Positions 5,763 through 6,015 of a DNA stretch of 6,015 nucleotides are shown here, in pieces (position 1 is the stretch's first letter; each line of letters begins with the position of its first letter). This stretch comes from Firmicutes bacterium UBA1047. GTDB taxonomy: Bacteria > Bacillota > Clostridia > Tissierellales > Sedimentibacteraceae. The notes under the pieces are model-generated. The model saw nothing but the letters and a program-made list of their open reading frames with translations. It made no database searches and was not told the DNA's origin. A program made the position numbers and the translations under genes. Where the stretch lies: positions 1-6,015 of the forward strand of contig DCDU01000208.1 of NCBI GenBank assembly GCA_002316585.1, read 5' to 3'.

Positions 5763-5794
5763 CAAAAATAACCCCCACTTATAGAAGTGGGGGG
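5763..5794 (-). terminator. Strong intrinsic terminator after the flavoprotein gene
   Basis: CCCCCACTT (5772-5780) pairs perfectly with AAGTGGGGG (5785-5793) around a 4-base loop, a GC-rich 9-base-pair stem. On the minus strand it is followed by TTATTTTTGC (5762-5771), a T-rich tract; the plus side lacks one. It lies about 90 bases after the stop codon of the minus-strand flavoprotein gene and should end that transcript. Confidence 0.88.
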
Positions 5795-5883
5795 CATAAT
5801 AATTTGATGTATGATTTTTATATGCCGATTATGTTGTTTCTATTTTTTCCCATAGGAATCTGTGTTCACATAATTAGTTAGGA

Positions 5884-6015
<132 letters not shown>

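Overview
The window reads as chromosomal DNA from an AT-rich, Gram-positive, endospore-forming Firmicute of the Clostridia/Tissierellia type. The evidence is the spore-lineage pair yqfC-yqfD, strong purine-rich Shine-Dalgarno (SD) sites (GGAGG/GGGGGAG) before the genes, a Gram-positive lipoprotein, and the classic yqfC-yqfD-phoH-ybeY-...-cdd-era gene order. A genus cannot be fixed from the sequence alone; a Sedimentibacter/Tissierella-like organism would fit.

Region 1 (bases 1-5020, all minus strand, transcribed right to left) is one compact operon: yqfC, yqfD, phoH, ybeY, a DUF3048 lipoprotein, cdd, and era (cut by the window edge). Gaps are 2-18 bases and phoH/ybeY overlap by 4 bases (ATGA). 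Several SD sites lie on the stop codon of the gene before, so translation is probably coupled. I see no internal terminator or promoter. The operon combines sporulation membrane proteins (YqfC, YqfD), RNA and ribosome maturation factors (PhoH, YbeY, Era), pyrimidine salvage (Cdd) and a surface lipoprotein of unknown function. Compared with the common Firmicute layout, the 7TM-HD gene yqfF and dgkA are absent and the DUF3048 gene stands between ybeY and cdd.

Region 2 (about 5021-5883) is a very AT-rich stretch with no confident protein gene. Next to yqfC it holds a good SigA-type promoter that overlaps a SigE-like promoter, and just upstream of these an intrinsic terminator on the same strand. 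Further right are a short block of higher GC with small inverted repeats, a possible broken cysteine-containing reading frame on the plus strand, and a possible one-helix micropeptide on the minus strand. A promoter-like site with repeated ATACAAT heptamers lies beyond these. Together they might form a small minus-strand transcription unit, but this is speculative.

Region 3 (5763-6015) is the C-terminal end of a minus-strand FAD-dependent fumarate reductase/flavocytochrome c family enzyme, followed by a strong intrinsic terminator that separates it from the rest.

No CRISPR array, rRNA, tRNA or intact mobile element was seen, and nothing here is clearly a new system. The least explained part is the 5109-5762 spacer.
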